From NCBI RefSeq assembly GCF_031877795.1, contig NC_133937.1, positions 18,689,501 to 18,753,500 on the forward strand: a stretch of DNA of 64,000 bases, in the 5' to 3' direction. The DNA is from Strix aluco (Eukaryota; Chordata; Aves; Strigiformes; Strigidae). Positions 45,851 through 60,080 of this stretch are shown piece after piece. Each line of letters opens with the position of its first letter. Within the stretch, counting starts at the first letter, position 1. The notes beneath the pieces are model-generated. The model did no database searches, was not told the origin of the DNA, and was given only the letters and a program-made list of their open reading frames with translations. The position numbers and the translations under genes are program-made.

Positions 45851-48638
45851 AAGAGTATTAAATTCTGCCACTCTGATGGGGTGTCATTTTCATCTTTAAT
45901 TACATAAACTCTTTCTACATGATTATTCAATTATTTGTATGGTGATAGAGTCTAGACTTGTCTCAGTCATGCGTCAGGGTCTCCTACTTCTAGGATTTTC
46001 AGAAATGCAAATAAAGACACTGTATTGCCCGTAAGAAGGACCTTAGACCTACTTTGACCCATCCTGCCTTTCATGTAGAACTAATATGAAATTACTATAA
46101 GGTACAGTCTCATCAGTTTTGAAAGTGGATTATAGTGCTAGCCTCTGAGAGTCAAAGAAGGCATAAAGTGTGTCTGCTTCACCACTTAGTTATTCAATAT
46201 TGCAGCTGAGATGGGGAGGCCATATGCAATGTACTGTCCCCAGGTGACACAAAAGATTTCATTTGGCTGGGATTGCCTCAAGCTGTCACAGGTGTTCTTT
46301 CATTTACAATAGCTGCCTTAAAATATAAATGACTGCATTTATTACATCAGCTCTTTTTCCTTCTTTGGAAGACCCCAGCTAAAGTTACATTACACATAAC
46401 AAATGTTCTTGCTCCCTTGAGAATTAGTTTAATTACTGATGTAGGTGGGTAAAGGATCTATCGTGCCTGAGATGTTAATTTTACCATGCTTTAATTAAGA
46501 GGTCAAGTGTGAAAGGCTGCAGAATACCTCCCACTTAAAGATGCTGAATAGAATAGTGGGGGATAGAAGGCACTGATATGATGAGGTTTTCACTCTCTGT
46601 AGGAGTATCAACTTTCCTTCTGCATCTCATTACAATGAGGCTGGCATCTGGAAATACATGCCAACTTTTATTCACTCATTGTGTTTTCTAACATTAAAGG
46701 GTTTTTCCGCCCAGAGTCTGAAGCTCCAAAACAGCATGTCTCTCCTTTCAAAGGTGATGGTCACTCCTAGGTACCACTGATTTCCATTAGAAATGTTAGG
46801 ACCACTTCCTCTCGCCCAGTGTGTTTGAAGAATGGGGCTGCAACTATCCTACGTCTCCGTGCTCTGGCACAAGGGAGGATGTGGGACGTGTGTTCACCAG
46901 AGGACAACAGGTGCTACAGTCTTTGAACACCCGGTTGTTTCCTCCTTATGTCTCGCTGTGAGTGTGGGCAGATTCCTTTCAGCATTTAATTTGAAAGTCT
47001 TGTTTCTAGCTAACTCCAAAAACAAGGAATAGACTTGGAAAACCTTCAGCGAAAAAAATGGGCAGGTAGAAGGAAAGAGTATCTCACAAGATTAGAGAAA
47101 ACTAGACAGTAAAAACGCCTTGCAGTAGGGTGGCCAGGACGCCCCCAACTGAGCTTGTTATGTTTGCCCTGGCAGCTGGAGCAGCAATGCCATACATAAG
47201 AGCAGATGTTCACTGGCCAGCGTTTGAAGGTTTTGTTGAGATTGACGTGTTCCACTTTCAGAAGGACTTAAGTAACCAACTAAAGCAGTACTGTTGCTCT
47301 CCAAACAGCTGTAAGGAGGACAGTTGATGATTTTTATTGACATGTTTTTCATAACTTACTGTCTATGTGAATTGGTGATTCATTAAGATATTCTTGTGAT
47401 TTGTGATACAGAAAGTTTCTTTTCAGAAACTTTTCTCCTTTTACTTGTATTTTCTAGTGCTGTTTTCTCTTTTCTGTGGTGGTCACTTCTCTTGCTTTTA
47501 AAGGATACTTAACAGTTCAGCAATGCCACTGCCTTCCTCTGCATCCCTGGAGGAAGACCGGTGTAATACTGGAAAAACACAGAGTTAAATATTAACATGT
47601 ACTACTAAATGTTCCCACTGAAAAAATCAGGAACATTTCCAAGCAGTGAAAGCTGACTTTCCTTTCCTGTAGTTAAGTTTTGCTGCTTAACTTTTAAAAC
47701 TACAGCTTGCTTGGTAATTTTAACATGGTTAAAAATTAGAAATTGGAAGTCCTGTATTTCTTAAGTGCTCTCGCCCAGGCCGCTTCTGCTTTCCAGGTGA
47801 TAGGCTTAGGGGAAGAATCCCATATGATGAGTTAGTCTTGAAATGTATAATAAGTTTTTTCGAGGTAAGAGGTTGATTTTATTTTTTTTTTTCCTTCCCT
47901 TTGTACTTTGGCTTGGAAATAGAAGTTTCATTGCTTGCTCTTTTAGTCAGAAAAGCGATGTTAATAAATGTGATTTGATATTAATGCTACAGTAACTCCT
48001 TAAGGCATATTCAGAATTGGGGTTCCTCTTGGCTTACGAAGACGCATAGCTGCCTCCATTTGTATTAGCTGAGGACCTAATTAGCTAAGGCTGTAAATAC
48101 AGCATTTTCTTCTGCTGACTTGAAATGTCACCTGCAGTCTCTTCTGAGATGAAAAGATGCACAACGGAAATGGTTTTAATGAAGAGGAGTCTTTTGCTCT
48201 TAACAGTTTAATGTATTCAGAATGTGTATTTATTCTGTCTTGCTGGTTGTCTCAGGTGTCGAGACTTCTGCCTCAGTGCACTGGGAATCCCTGCTCAAGG
48301 TGTAAAAGCTCTAATCTTTGAAGAGCAGCTCAGATATCAGCTGTGGTGAAGCAGGAGCAGTAAAGCCTATCACCCTGAACTGGAGGGGCTAGATCGGTTA
48401 CTGTAATGTTTGTGGGGTGGTATTGCTGAGGCTTCTCTCTGTATAGGTAAAAACTATGCATGATGGTATGGACTTAATCCTTCAGAAATAAAATGCTGGT
48501 TTTTGTTTTAATTCTGATTATTTGCATTTGCACAACAGCAACTCAGAACAAGAGAGGTCTTTGGCATTTGCATGAGGCACGTGCTTCTGCCCACAAACAG
48601 CCAGTAAGATAAGTCAATAAAAACAAGCCATGCAAGGC

Positions 48639-48735
48639 ATGAATTGCTTAGAGGTGGAAGAGACCTATTAGGCTATCTAGCCTACCTGCATGCTAGTGAA
48701 GAATTGCTTAAATTGGATTTGCTCTAGAGGACAGA
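48639..48735 (-). mobile_element. Old CR1-like LINE relic
   Basis: The block GAGGTGGAAGAGACCTATTA, followed by a degraded CATCTAG-like segment and GCATGCTAGTGAAGAATTG, resembles the 3' region of an older CR1-type family known from turtles, crocodilians and birds. It lacks the terminal octamers of the 45773 copy. The exact subfamily is not determinable by eye. Confidence 0.5.
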
Positions 48736-51700
48736 TGAGTACCTGAGTAAAACACAGGATCACATTGTCTGTATGATATGGTGGAAGGCCTTCTATGTTT
48801 CCGTTTTCATATGTGCGTCTAGCTTTGAACCTCATAAGCAGCAATATCCCAGAGATATTTTTTTCCAGGCTGTTTTATTGAAAGTGTAACAACGGTCTGA
48901 ACAGAAACTGTTCTGATTGCACAGATGTGCAGTTTTGCTTTGTGGGATGATTTTTACTCATCAAAGGAGAACAAGAAGAAAGGCAAAAATCTGTGAGTAT
49001 GGCTATCTATGAGAACACGTGCATGTGTGTATGACTGAGTGAGAGGTCTGTCCATGGTATATCAATTGTGAGAATAAAATGGCTACTCTGCCTGACTGTA
49101 GGGAGGGAATTTTACAAAGGCACCACATTGCAAAGAGAACAAAGGCCTCACTGCGTTATGGCTGTGTGCGAAACAGTGTTAATGCTAAAGCAAGCTATGA
49201 TTTCCTATTAAAGTAGCGTCTCGCATGTTCATGAAACAGAGGCTGTAAGGCAAAGTGATTTAGCTCACTGGGAACTGATGCATCTAGTTCTGGCACAGAC
49301 ATAGGAGGTCTCTGTGGTCAAAAAGACAGAAATACGTGTTGGTGCCGCTGTTTTAAGCAGCTTCATCTGGTGACTGGATAGGGAATTGCAGGCACATTTG
49401 TTTCATTGCGTTAAATTCTTGCATTATTCCCCTTTTGTCTGTTGTTGTTTCCTTACCAGTATTTGTATTTGAATAGAAAAAGATCTCTGTGGTAAATTAT
49501 GTGCATGCCCCCCTTCTTTCCAGGCCTGACATGTTTATATATACAAAGAATTATGGAAGAATTAAAGAGAGGACCAAAGAAGCTCAGAAATTCTTTGGAA
49601 AAGCTTGTCAGATTTTTAATTAATGGGCATATAGCAGAGGGAGTGAAATCTGTTGCTCAATACCATAATAGGCAGTGCAGTGCTTCTGCTTCTCTCTGTC
49701 ATCCTTAACAGACGGATTTATTTTTGGTAATGAGACATTTATCTCCTTTGCATCTATTAAAAGCCAGTTCCAGTGTCAAAAATCAGTTGGAAATAACATG
49801 AAGAAATTTAATGGTGAAATGTGTTTCTTTTGGATGCTTGTCACAGCTCCATCAAATCCTGGGGATCCTTTTTCACTTCATTTTGGTGTATTTTTGCCTT
49901 GCTGCAACTTGGATTTCCGGATGATTTAGGTGTTTTTCTGATAGCACCAAATAATGGTGTGAATATTTAGATTGTGTAAAGAGGCTTAATGAAATTAATT
50001 TCAGGGCAATAATTAATATACTATTGGTGTAAATAATTGTTTTTCAACACTTTTCTGTGCATGGACCCTTTAGGACTTTTTGGTAGCTGCAGATCCCTGC
50101 CTACCTGAGCAGCCTGGTTGAACTCACCTGGTGCCATAGAGATGGAGTCCACATAGAAGTAATTGTGGTAAAAGAATGCCATTAGTCAAAAAGTACGGGC
50201 TCTGCATGCATTTCTGGTCCTAACACAATTTGGTTAGGAAAGTATTTTCACATTTGTGGATTGAGTAATTAATGTCATACTTAAGCAGGTCAACAAGCAA
50301 ATCACTTTCCTTAATCTGTCCATAGAGAAGCTTGTGTGGGCTCTAGTTGAATGCAGTGAGGTTTTTGTAGGCATTTGTTTGAAATCCTGTGGGATTTAAT
50401 AGATGCCTTTTAATAGGTTTTCAAACTGTTCTATAGCATTCTGCAGGTGGGATGTAATTTACCTAGTGAGATCTGAAGTGCTTGACAACTGGTGAAAAAA
50501 CAGCTGCCTTCTTTTAGGTTTGTAAATAAGATTTCTTTAGAGAAGCTGTTTGGTGCCTCTGTGCACCTCCATTTTGTTAGCTATAAAAGAAGGTAAATGG
50601 CCAGGATATCAGAAAGGCTTACTGATGTGAAGTGACCCAGAAGCTTATTCCAGGAAGTTTATTTTCGGAAAGTGTTGAGTGTTCATATTTTGAGAACCCT
50701 TTAAAGTATTTATGATTCACACCAGACACTGCTTTCAGCCTTAGTTGATACCCATCTCATAAGGTGACATAAGACTAAATAGGTTGATGCAAGGAATGTT
50801 TTGACTTTTTAGCTGATAAAGTGCTAATTATAAGAACCACAACCCGTCTAGTAACGGAATCACAGATAACAAACATTGAAAGGTTACTATTCCAGAGGAG
50901 TTATGTCATCCAGCTCCATGGATGAAACATCTTTTCCGTGGAAGAAATTGCATCCTACGTGGAAGGGATTCTCTTCTGTACTGTACAAATCCTACAGTTG
51001 TCCTTACCTACCCATTTCCTTTCACTCTTCCGTTCTTGTACAGAAGTTATTCTCCTCATTTGGCTCCTGCTGCAGTCCCTACATCTATGTACTATAAACA
51101 ATGCTACCCTTTCTTCCCCCTATCCTCCTACACAAGCTTTTGAACAACTCCGGTTGCTAGGATTACAGTCCTCATAAGGTTAGAGGGGGGAGAAAAAAGC
51201 TTCATCATCAGCTTCCTTTTGTGATCTTCTGTTCTTCTTTGCATTGCTTAAGTCATTTTTTCCAAAGGCATGTTTAAGACCTTTTGACAGCAACGCTGCT
51301 GCTGTGCTCCTTGATGCCCTTCCTGGCTCTTTGTTTAAAAAGGCATGGAAATTCAGTGACTAAGTTGGGAAAAATGATTTAATTTCATTGTATGCTGCAA
51401 GTTAAGTACCTTGCACAGGGACTACTTTCATTTGTGATGAACAGGGACAAGTGCTTCAAAATGGCAGAGTCAGTGACACTCAAGTTTTACAGGCATGGAT
51501 GCTGACTGTGATGCATGACGTACACTGCAGAACTGGGCAAGCTTCTTCACAGGAGGTGTGTGGAAAATGACAGCCTTCATATTATTTCAAGTGACACAGT
51601 AGCCATCCTTTGATGTGCCAGACTAATTTTTTCAGGCAAGAATTGACACTGAGTTAGACTCTTGTGGGTAGAAGGATGGATGTACGTGCTCTTTGTTTTC

Positions 51701-53919
51701 TAATAAACGTGTGTTTCTCTATAGTGTGAGCACTGATATTTATTTTTCATTATTATTATTTTAAATGTAGATCCTCTTTGTCAGCATGCTTGAGCTCTAG
51801 AAAGTTCTAGTGCTGATTCCAGGGATCTCACTGTAGCCTTCCCCTGGAAGGGTTAAAAAGTGCAGTAATTCCAGAAGTGTGCAAAACCTTAAGTTTGAAA
51901 TGCCTTCACAGTGCTCAAAATAGTACAGGATAGTACCAAGTTCTCTGGAGCCCACTGAATCTCTTTCACAAGGCAGGAGCTCATTTCAGAAGAACCCGTG
52001 TTCCCATGGGTCTTAACGCTTTGCCTGAGATATTCAGGAATGAGTTGTTAAATAATAATGCTACAGTTGAACAATCCTTCTCGATCAAAAGGCCTGGCAT
52101 GCAGCTACGATGAAGAGTGAAGTTTGGAACAGCTTGGCACTGATCTCTGTATCCCACCAGTCTGGCTGATCCCCACATTGCCTTTGGCACCCTGTGAGAG
52201 TGGGCACTGCTGAAGTCCTGTGTCTGTCGCTGAGCCGTGTGCTCTGGGGAAGGAAAGGACAAGGGACAGGAAGACATGTCATCCACCCAAAGATACGATG
52301 TGGTCAGAGAGGGTCAGACGTTCAGCAGTTGACACTTGATGCTGTACATTCTGATATTCACTCCATCAGAATCAAAGAACAGGGAAATGTTCCCACCCGT
52401 TCTGTCACAGGGTTACGGGCTTGTATTAGGGTACAAAAGATCTCTGTTTAAGCTTCCTCCTGAGTTTTGCATACAGGAGACTGTCCAGATTTGTCAGATC
52501 CGTTCTCTCTGCCAGGTCTTTTAACTTGTTTCTGCTTAAATGTTTTAACAGGTGTGGCAGAAGTATTGGCTGGGAGGTTGAACAGAGTGTGAGTAAAAAG
52601 TGAAAAGCTCGTGATGAACAGTGATTAAGTATTACTGCAAAGGGTGGTTTGGGAGGAGGTAATGAAGTGGAATAGTTATGAATGAGATTTCTGCACGAGA
52701 TGCAGGGAAGGTTGCCCAGAATATCTCCTTCTACCTCCAGCAACTTCCAGTATTGCAGAACCTTTATTGATGGTATCTAGGATATGTACTTTTGCTGCTC
52801 CTACCTGGATATCCAGACATTTCACACTTGTAAGTAATTTAGAAAATTTACTTGAGCCCTAAAATAGTGCCTCAGTCAGAACATATGTTCTGTACATTTT
52901 GCATACTACTTAATTTAGAAGTTAATATTTCAGATACTGTACTCTCATCTTGCTCAAGCTGTTTGGAAGCTGCATGGCTGCCACCTAACCCAAAGTTAGA
53001 CTATTGCACTTGCCAGAAAGGAATTCTGTGCATATTTTGCCCTCACCAGACCATTTTGTAGGGAGTGGGTGGCATCCTGGATACTGTTTCTTCAAGCTGT
53101 ACATTAGCAGTTTAAAAGCTGAATTTGATTTTGCTATTACTGCCTTGCTAGCTGCTAGGAATGTAGCTGCAATAAGTGTCTGATCCTCAGGGATATCTGT
53201 AGGAAGCATGTCTTAGTGACTGAACTTAATTGGACTCTGAAAGAATTTCTCCTCCCTTGCAAACCAATGGAAACAACAGTCCTTTGGTGCTCTGAATTAA
53301 CAGTAGATAAGAATGGTTCATGTCAGAGTTACTTATCTAATGGCAAGACATACTACTACTGCTATTCATAATAATGTTTGCTTCAGTATACTTAGGCATT
53401 TTGCCATCTTATGGTGTATGGAAAGTCCATGATTTTCCTTGAGCAATGTTGCTGGAATCAGGGTATATGTATCTCACTTACTGTTCTCAGCCTTTGACTC
53501 TACATTCTAGCCAAAAACATCCAGGACTTTTTTATTTTTTTTAAAAAAAGAGGTCTGACTTTTTTTTTTTTGTTTCTATTTTCAGAGGCATTTATTTGTG
53601 CAGTGTGACTGAGGGTAGGGCACAATTTGGGTCAAAAAGCTTTGTGCAGGTAAACAATCCAAGTTTGACACATTGCAGACAACTTGTAGACAGCATTTGC
53701 CCCTCATAAATTAATACAGTGGAAAAAAAATACTAACCTCTGTGTTTTCCATAACAACACTGGCATTAGAGCATGAGGTAGGCAGATAGGGGATTTGATC
53801 CAGTGTAAGTATAGGATAGAAAGGGAAGACAGAGCTGTGCCATTGCTAGTGTGCCTCTCTTTTTTTTTTTTCTTTATTAGAATTCCTCTATAGGGATGTC
53901 AGCACATCATAGTGCCCAA

Positions 53920-53990
53920 ATTGGGTAGAATAGTGTTATTCTTCCTGCTTTACAGACAGTAAGTGAGAAATTAAGAGCTGAATGCCACAG
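53920..53990 (-). mobile_element. MIR-like SINE relic, reverse orientation
   Basis: GTGTTATTCTTCCTGCTTTA, then CAGACAGTAAGTGAGAAATT, matches the reversed MIR tail (TTATTATCCCCATTTTACAG and what follows). Confidence 0.4.
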
Positions 53991-56228
53991 GAAGACAAGA
54001 CAGCTGGGCTAGGCATGCAGGCAAAATGTCTCTACTGTTGAAAGAGGCTTTAGGATATCAGTGGTACCACATGATGTCTGATTGGTATACCCAGCAGTGT
54101 TATGGCATGCTTATGGGTTGCACTGTCCAGTGTGGTAGGCTTGATCTATTGACTTTTGAGGAAATGAGGCTCAGAACCTGAGGAGACAGGGTAAAGAAGG
54201 ATGAGGTGTTCCTAGAGCCCAAGTCCTTACTTCTGGGTTCAAGTAGCTGGTGAGGCAGGTTGATTTCTGAGAGGGAGAAAGAGGTAGGAAAGTTGATGGG
54301 AATTTTACTTACTCCCCAGAGCAACATTGTGGGGAGCAAGAAATTACTCACTGGCTAAAGTACCCACAAGAAAGTATCAACACATGCATAAAACTTGTGA
54401 CTGAGAAGGGAACAGTAGGATAGAAAAGCTGTGGTGTGCTGTGCATCTAGTGTAGAGCAGCCCCCCAGAAGAGATTCCACTGCACAGGGTGATGGACTAA
54501 TGTTTGGTGTGAGGAGTTGCCTGACAGTGTAGGCAGGAACCCTTCCTGGTGATAGAAGGTGTGTTGGAGAGATGTTGGTTTTTTCCCTCCTGCTTCAGGA
54601 CTGCAGCTGTCTTGACTCACACATAAAACTTCCAGAATGAGAAAGGGAAGTTTAGACTTCATATATCCAGCTGAATGAATACTTTTTATCCTATAGTGCC
54701 CTTCCCACTGGGGAGAAGCTGGTATCTTTGCCCCATCCGGAGGTACCTACTTGTCTACCATTTGAGAAGCAAACAAAGAAGCAGGGAGGAACTTTTCAGT
54801 TTTGAAAAGCACCATCTTCTGTATTGAGAACAGACAGCTTTTCACTGGGAGCATACAAAATGTGTAAATGTTCCCTTTTCAGGATCCAAACACAATGGTG
54901 ATGCAAAACTGTGAGCTCTATCTGTCCTGAGGCTCTGTAGCACAGGATGAAAGACAGTTTGGAGCATGGGCCCTGCTTGTATTGTTCATGTTGGACTTGG
55001 AGAGTATGAGTTGAATTCTGCTCCTTGCTGGTATTTCTAATCATTTGTTCTTGGTGGCAGCAGCAGAGAATGAATTTCCCAGCTGCTATCACCTACTCTT
55101 GAGAACATGTAGAGAAGTCCCTGTTGCAGATGGGGAGATTGGCAGGTGAGTTCCTCCTATATAGCCTTAACGAGGTGAGAAAAACCTAGATTTAACCTTG
55201 AGCCAGAGATCCTGAAACCAGATCTTCTAGAGGGCTTAGATCTCATTGAAATACTCTAAATAGCTTTTGCAGATCTGTCTTTCTGGGCAGCTCTGCTCCT
55301 AATTGGTTCTTAAGAACACCTGTAGTAAGAGACAGGCAAAGGCCAACTTCTTCAGTCAGGAGGCACTTCCCTGAGAGACTGCAAGGTGAAGAAGCCGAAG
55401 CGTAACATCCACAGGAGGAAACTGGCTCTGTGGCACACCCATTGTATAACTACATATCGGTATCCACAGGCGGTGTCCTTGATAAGTAGAAAGACACCTG
55501 ACTAAATAGTGATGGCCGAAGTTGTAAAGCAGACTTCTGTGTATGTGAGAACTTTTGTCCTAGTCCTGACTCACACGTAACTTTGTGTTAACAACATAGT
55601 AAGAGTAGTGTTAGAACATTTGTATATATCAATCGAGCAGTCATTTATGTTACAAACTAGGAGAATTTAACTATTTACCAACTTTCATGATATTTTTAGA
55701 ATGTTTAGAACGATTTCAAAGATGATGAGTAGAAGTTACTCTGTATGAGTTGCATATAGTGTTTTCATATTTGGCTCTATTTTAACGTGCTATGGAATCT
55801 AGTTCTTTCTTGTCACCAAATGAACCTGTGTATGATGTATTAGATCAAAACATATTCCTGTCTCCAAATGCTAGCAGCAGCACATTCAGTTCTCTGGATT
55901 TCAGCAGCTAAAGTGGGTGTTGCAGGAAGTTTGGCACTGTTTCTCTTTGCAGAATAATAAACACAGATGATGTTGCCTTGGGTTTCATATAGGCATGGAG
56001 GCTCTTGCCTCATAAAAGCTGATTCATGGAGAAATGATGACTGTTAGCTTTAAAAGATAACAATACTAGTTGAAGTAGATGGGCTACAAATGATTGCAAA
56101 TTTTCTAGCAGACCCCTGGATGGTGGTTTCTTCTATTTTAGAGTGAGAGAACATTTTATAGTTCATTTTTCTAACTGCTGCATTAGATTATTGTGTTCTA
56201 TAACACTTACTGCTTTATTCTTTTCCAG

Positions 56229-56287
56229 GAGGAAGCCAGAACATACCTGTAGAGCTGTGGCTTCTCTTTCTCCAAGCTCTGCCAAAG
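56229..56287 (+). other. Candidate internal exon (59 bp)
   Basis: The acceptor TGCTTTATTCTTTTCCAG ends at 56228. The donor CCAAAG|GTATGT at 56288 is close to consensus. The frame entered after two bases is open to the exact end and reads GSQNIPVELWLLFLQALPK. The frame entered after one base is also open, whereas the frame entered at the first base stops at codon eight. An entry phase of 1 matches the exit phase of the candidate exons at 31081-31172 and 41549-41607, so joining would keep a frame. The gene is unknown. Confidence 0.22.
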
Positions 56288-58965
56288 GTATGTACTTTAT
56301 TCTCCCCAGTATTCATCTTGGATGCAGTATGGAAACTTTCAGAAAAGTGAGTTTCAAAGCTATTGGCAGAAGACAACTACTTCCTTGATTTTTGAATGCA
56401 ATATTTTAAACACAATACAAAGGTGTTCCCAGAAAGTTGCATTGAATCAAAACTAAGCTTGAGAATTCAGGTTAATGTGTACAATAGTGGCCATCCTGCT
56501 TGTATTGGCTGTTGCAAGTGATCTTCAAGATTGGGCTGCCTGGTAGTGGATAAACACTTGATTTCAGAGGCTCCAGAACATGCACAGAGCTATTTCATAG
56601 CAAGTCTACACTGACTTCAAAATCATGGTCAGTGTCTGTTAATATGATTCCCCAAGGTTATACCCTAACTCATTTATCACTCCTGGGCAAATAACATGGC
56701 ATGATGAAAGCACCGTGTCCTTCCCTTGCCGAGTCTATGTGAGTCTTCCTAGCTACCTGTGAAAAGGTCTTGTTTTCTAATTAAGCACAGAATCAAGGTT
56801 GTACTGCTCCTCCTCAGCAGCTCGGTACCTGACACAGTTTTACGAGGAGAATTGCCTGATGTGGAGAAAGTGCTTTCAGCAGATGGGTAAAATTTTGATC
56901 TAGAAATAGGATAACATAGTATATAAGTACCTGATGTTCAAAGGTTCAGAGCTGTCTCTGCTGTCTAGTTTGTTGTATAACTTAGAAGAACTGAAATAGC
57001 TTTTGTGGTGATAATTGTTAACATATGATTGCAGAGTTAAGAATAAAGAATAGTGTTTTTCTATAAATGTTACTGTAAAAGCCCATAATATAGCATGATA
57101 TTTCTATGTCTTTTCTGAACTAATGCAAAGAACTATGTAACCTAGTGATTAATTTCTATAGAATTTTATAGGATGCTGCAAAATTCCAGAGTAAAATTCT
57201 GTGTTTTCTAATGAACTCTACATGTCAGCTTGATGGTGTCTGCCTGGTAGCAGAGAAAGCAACATATAATGAGGAACAGTGAGGCTCCTTTTTTGCTTTT
57301 TTATTTGTTTGTTTTTTTCTTCCTTTTGAGCAGAGGGTGGGAAGTGGTTCCTTTGAACTATCACACCACATAAACTTTGACTGCTGCAATTTGTATACCC
57401 TGACATAACTTCTAAATGTACCCCCACCCCCTTGTAGCTGGAGCTGATGGTACGCCAGGTTCTCAATGAGCCATGGGCAGTGAAGGTGCTCGTTCTGTCT
57501 TTCAGTGTCCCAAGAACCATGAATATTTCCTGGTTCTGCATTTGGAAAGCCAGATATTTCCTGACCCTGTGTGAACTCACCAGTGTTTTCCTCCTTCCAT
57601 AGACCCCTCTTTTCAGTGTGGAAGAAAGAACTGAGAATGATTCAGAATTAATTTATGCAAAGTTTTCCCAAGTAATTCTCAGCCACCCATGGGTTTTCCT
57701 GGAAGAGTGGTATACAATAGGCCTTTGTCTCCAAATGCATTTATTTATTATTTTTGAATCTAAATGCCTAGCTTGACCCCAATCTTAAAGGGCTTTTTAG
57801 TCCCTGAGGCTTAGCAGTTCATCCTTGAAACCTTTTGAAGATGTGATTCTTCTGTGAGTATACAAGGTATCATAAATCTGTTCAGTACTAGAATGAATGC
57901 AAATTACTCTAATTATTTCTGAGTCAGAGCTTGTTACATTTGAAAGGAACTAGAGACAAAGCAAAATGGCTATGAAAGAAGTTTTATGGTTTCTACAAAA
58001 ATATATTTTTGTGAATTAGGTCTGGATTCCTCTCAGCAACAGGTTTGCAGTTCCTACGAGTTGTGAGCTCTGAATTGGCCATGTAAGATTAGTTGCTCAG
58101 TTACCTATTCCTTTGATTATTTGTTTGGGTACTTGAAACTGTGTTCTTTGGAGGCAAAATAAATCAATGAATGGATCTCCATCTTTTCTTCACTTCAGAT
58201 TAATTTGTGTTAAGCACGAAGGCATTGTACCACTTGTCCAGCTAGTGATACAACAGTTGTTTTAATCTGGAAATAATGTTACTCAAACAATGAGGACTTC
58301 ACCATGAGGTTTACATTCTTCTGCTTAAATGAGTTTTTTTGGAGGTGGGTTTGTTTTTTTTTTTTGCTGGTCTCTGATCAGGTAGGAAAAGAGTGTGCTT
58401 TTAACTTAGCCTGTTTAAAGGTCCTGTCCCCATTTTAGTTTGATTCTGCTAAGTAGTTTGGCCTTGTGGAACATAGCTTTCATGTTAAAATCCTCTCACA
58501 TGTGAGCTCTGATATCTGATGAGCTGAAAAGTTAATGAAAATGACTATATCTTCAGGGGAGGTGTTTCTGACACCAGTTACAATAGGTACATCAGGTACA
58601 ATACCTGTGGCCAGGTTTTGATGGGTTTTTTTCTCAAGACCTGAACACTTACAACTGAGTGGGAATTTCTGTAAAGGGTTCAGCTTCCAGTCATATGGGG
58701 GCAGATTTTCTGAAGTATTTCTGTTCTGGTCTTTCTGAAAATCTTTGTCCCTAACTCATTTGCACTAAGTAGCCTTCCCCTCCCTGCCCCCCCTTCAGAA
58801 CTGTAATACTTCTCACTTGATAAATGGTGCACACCTTTCCTCCCAGAGAGATATTAATTTATAGCAAATCTGAACTCTGAAAACTGTGTTGGTTGCAGGT
58901 AAATATATTTTAACTAATACTGAAATCTTGTCATGCATGATCCTGAAAGTGAGAGAAAAGAGTTA

Positions 58966-59270
58966 TTAGCTCATCTGGTTTACTGCTGTGCTGATACAGC
59001 TGTTATCCCTGCAATATATTTTTGTACTGCTTGGTCCAATCTACTTTTAAATGACTGAAGTGGTGAAGTATTTTTTATGCTACTGAAGAAACTGTATGAA
59101 GTCCAACAGATTTCACTGTTACAGAAATTTTTCCTGATAGAGTTGTCTTTTGCTAATTTTAGATTTGTTTCCATCAGATATAGCTCCTTTTCTTTCCTAA
59201 TGCACAGCAATAATTGTGAAAACCTTCTCAATTCATCACTTAGTCAAATCTCTTTCAAGGATAAAATATC
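58966..59270 (-). mobile_element. Old CR1/L3-like LINE 3' relic, about 300 bp
   Basis: Ordered matches to the reversed 3' region of an ancient CR1-type LINE are visible: TTAGCTCATCTGG, a CCCTGCAATATATTTTTGTA block, TGGTCCAATCTACTTTTAAA, AAGTGGTGAAGTATTTT, then TTTCACTGTTACAGAAATTT and TTTTTCCTGATAGAGTTGTC. The order and spacing fit the remembered consensus over most of the length, with many substitutions, so this is an old insertion. The 83-codon minus-strand frame across it is not a gene. Confidence 0.6.
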
Positions 59271-59989
59271 GAGTGCTGTTAGTAAAACTGTATTAAAATT
59301 AGTAGGAAAGGGATCCTGACCTAGGATGCAGTGTTGGAGGTAGGTGGCTGGATGGGTGCCATCCAGAACTCCTTGTTTCAAAGCCCCTACAAACATGCCA
59401 CAACAGTGATTCTTTATATCCCTGGATTTCATGTCAACAGTGCACAAATTGTTGAGATTATGGGATAAGACTTGTCATCACCAGCTTCACCATTAGGAGC
59501 AACCTGATATAGAGAGAACAAACCCAAAGAATTCTGTTTGTACAGGTTGTGGAAACTTGTGATGTGGTTTGTTTGTCTCCATGAACATTAACCTGAGGCT
59601 AGATGGCATGAAGGCCTGACACTCTTGCTGCCCTGTTGGATTTTCTCCATTAGCATCACCATATTTTATTCATTGGCCCTGAGGCTGAGACGTCATATGT
59701 TCCCTGTTTGCTTGAGCATTCACTGCTTGTGTGGTGTCAGAGATGAATCACTCAGCTCCTATTTGGTCTCTGAAATAAAAACTATGCATCTCATCTGCTG
59801 CTGGGGTTATAATAATATAATTCTATACAGGACATGATACACTCAAACCCAGAGAAAAATCATGCCAAGTGTGATGTGAAAAATGGACAGGACCATTCTG
59901 AACTTTTCAGCCAACACTAAAGAGAAAGCTCAGGTTTGAAATATTTGTTTCAAATTTTGTTAACATGGGGGTCTGGAGGTGGATAACAC

Positions 59990-60080
59990 AAAGGCAGTAA
60001 GGTGCAGTGGTTGTAGCTGAGCACAGTCCCACGTCCATAGTGCTGAGCTCCCAAATTCTATCCTGATTCAAACTTGGAAA
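59990..60080 (+). mobile_element. Possible MIR-like SINE relic
   Basis: GTAAGGTGCAGTGGTTGTAG followed by CTGAGCACAG resembles the tRNA-derived MIR head (CATAGTGGTTAAGAGCACAG). The CORE is strongly diverged. Confidence 0.3.

Larger units (their letters stand above)
41608..56228. other. Non-coding, intronic or intergenic
   Basis: This stretch contains the recent CR1 end (45773), an older CR1-like relic (48639), an old repeat piece at 43718, a poly-A plus CCAAA tract (44808) and minus-strand MIR-like pieces (42120, 53920). The segment around 49980-50040 is rich in TAATTA-type motifs but nothing definite can be called. Confidence 0.55.

Noticed and set aside
47667-47705. 8-bp inverted repeat CTGTAGTT/AACTACAG with a nested GTTAAG/CTTAAC pair
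   Set aside because: The stems are short and compete with each other, so it is not distinguishable from chance.
57218-57580. 120-codon minus-strand open frame
   Set aside because: It contains a lysine-rich low-complexity run from an A/T tract and matches no family I know. No supporting splice or promoter signals were seen.
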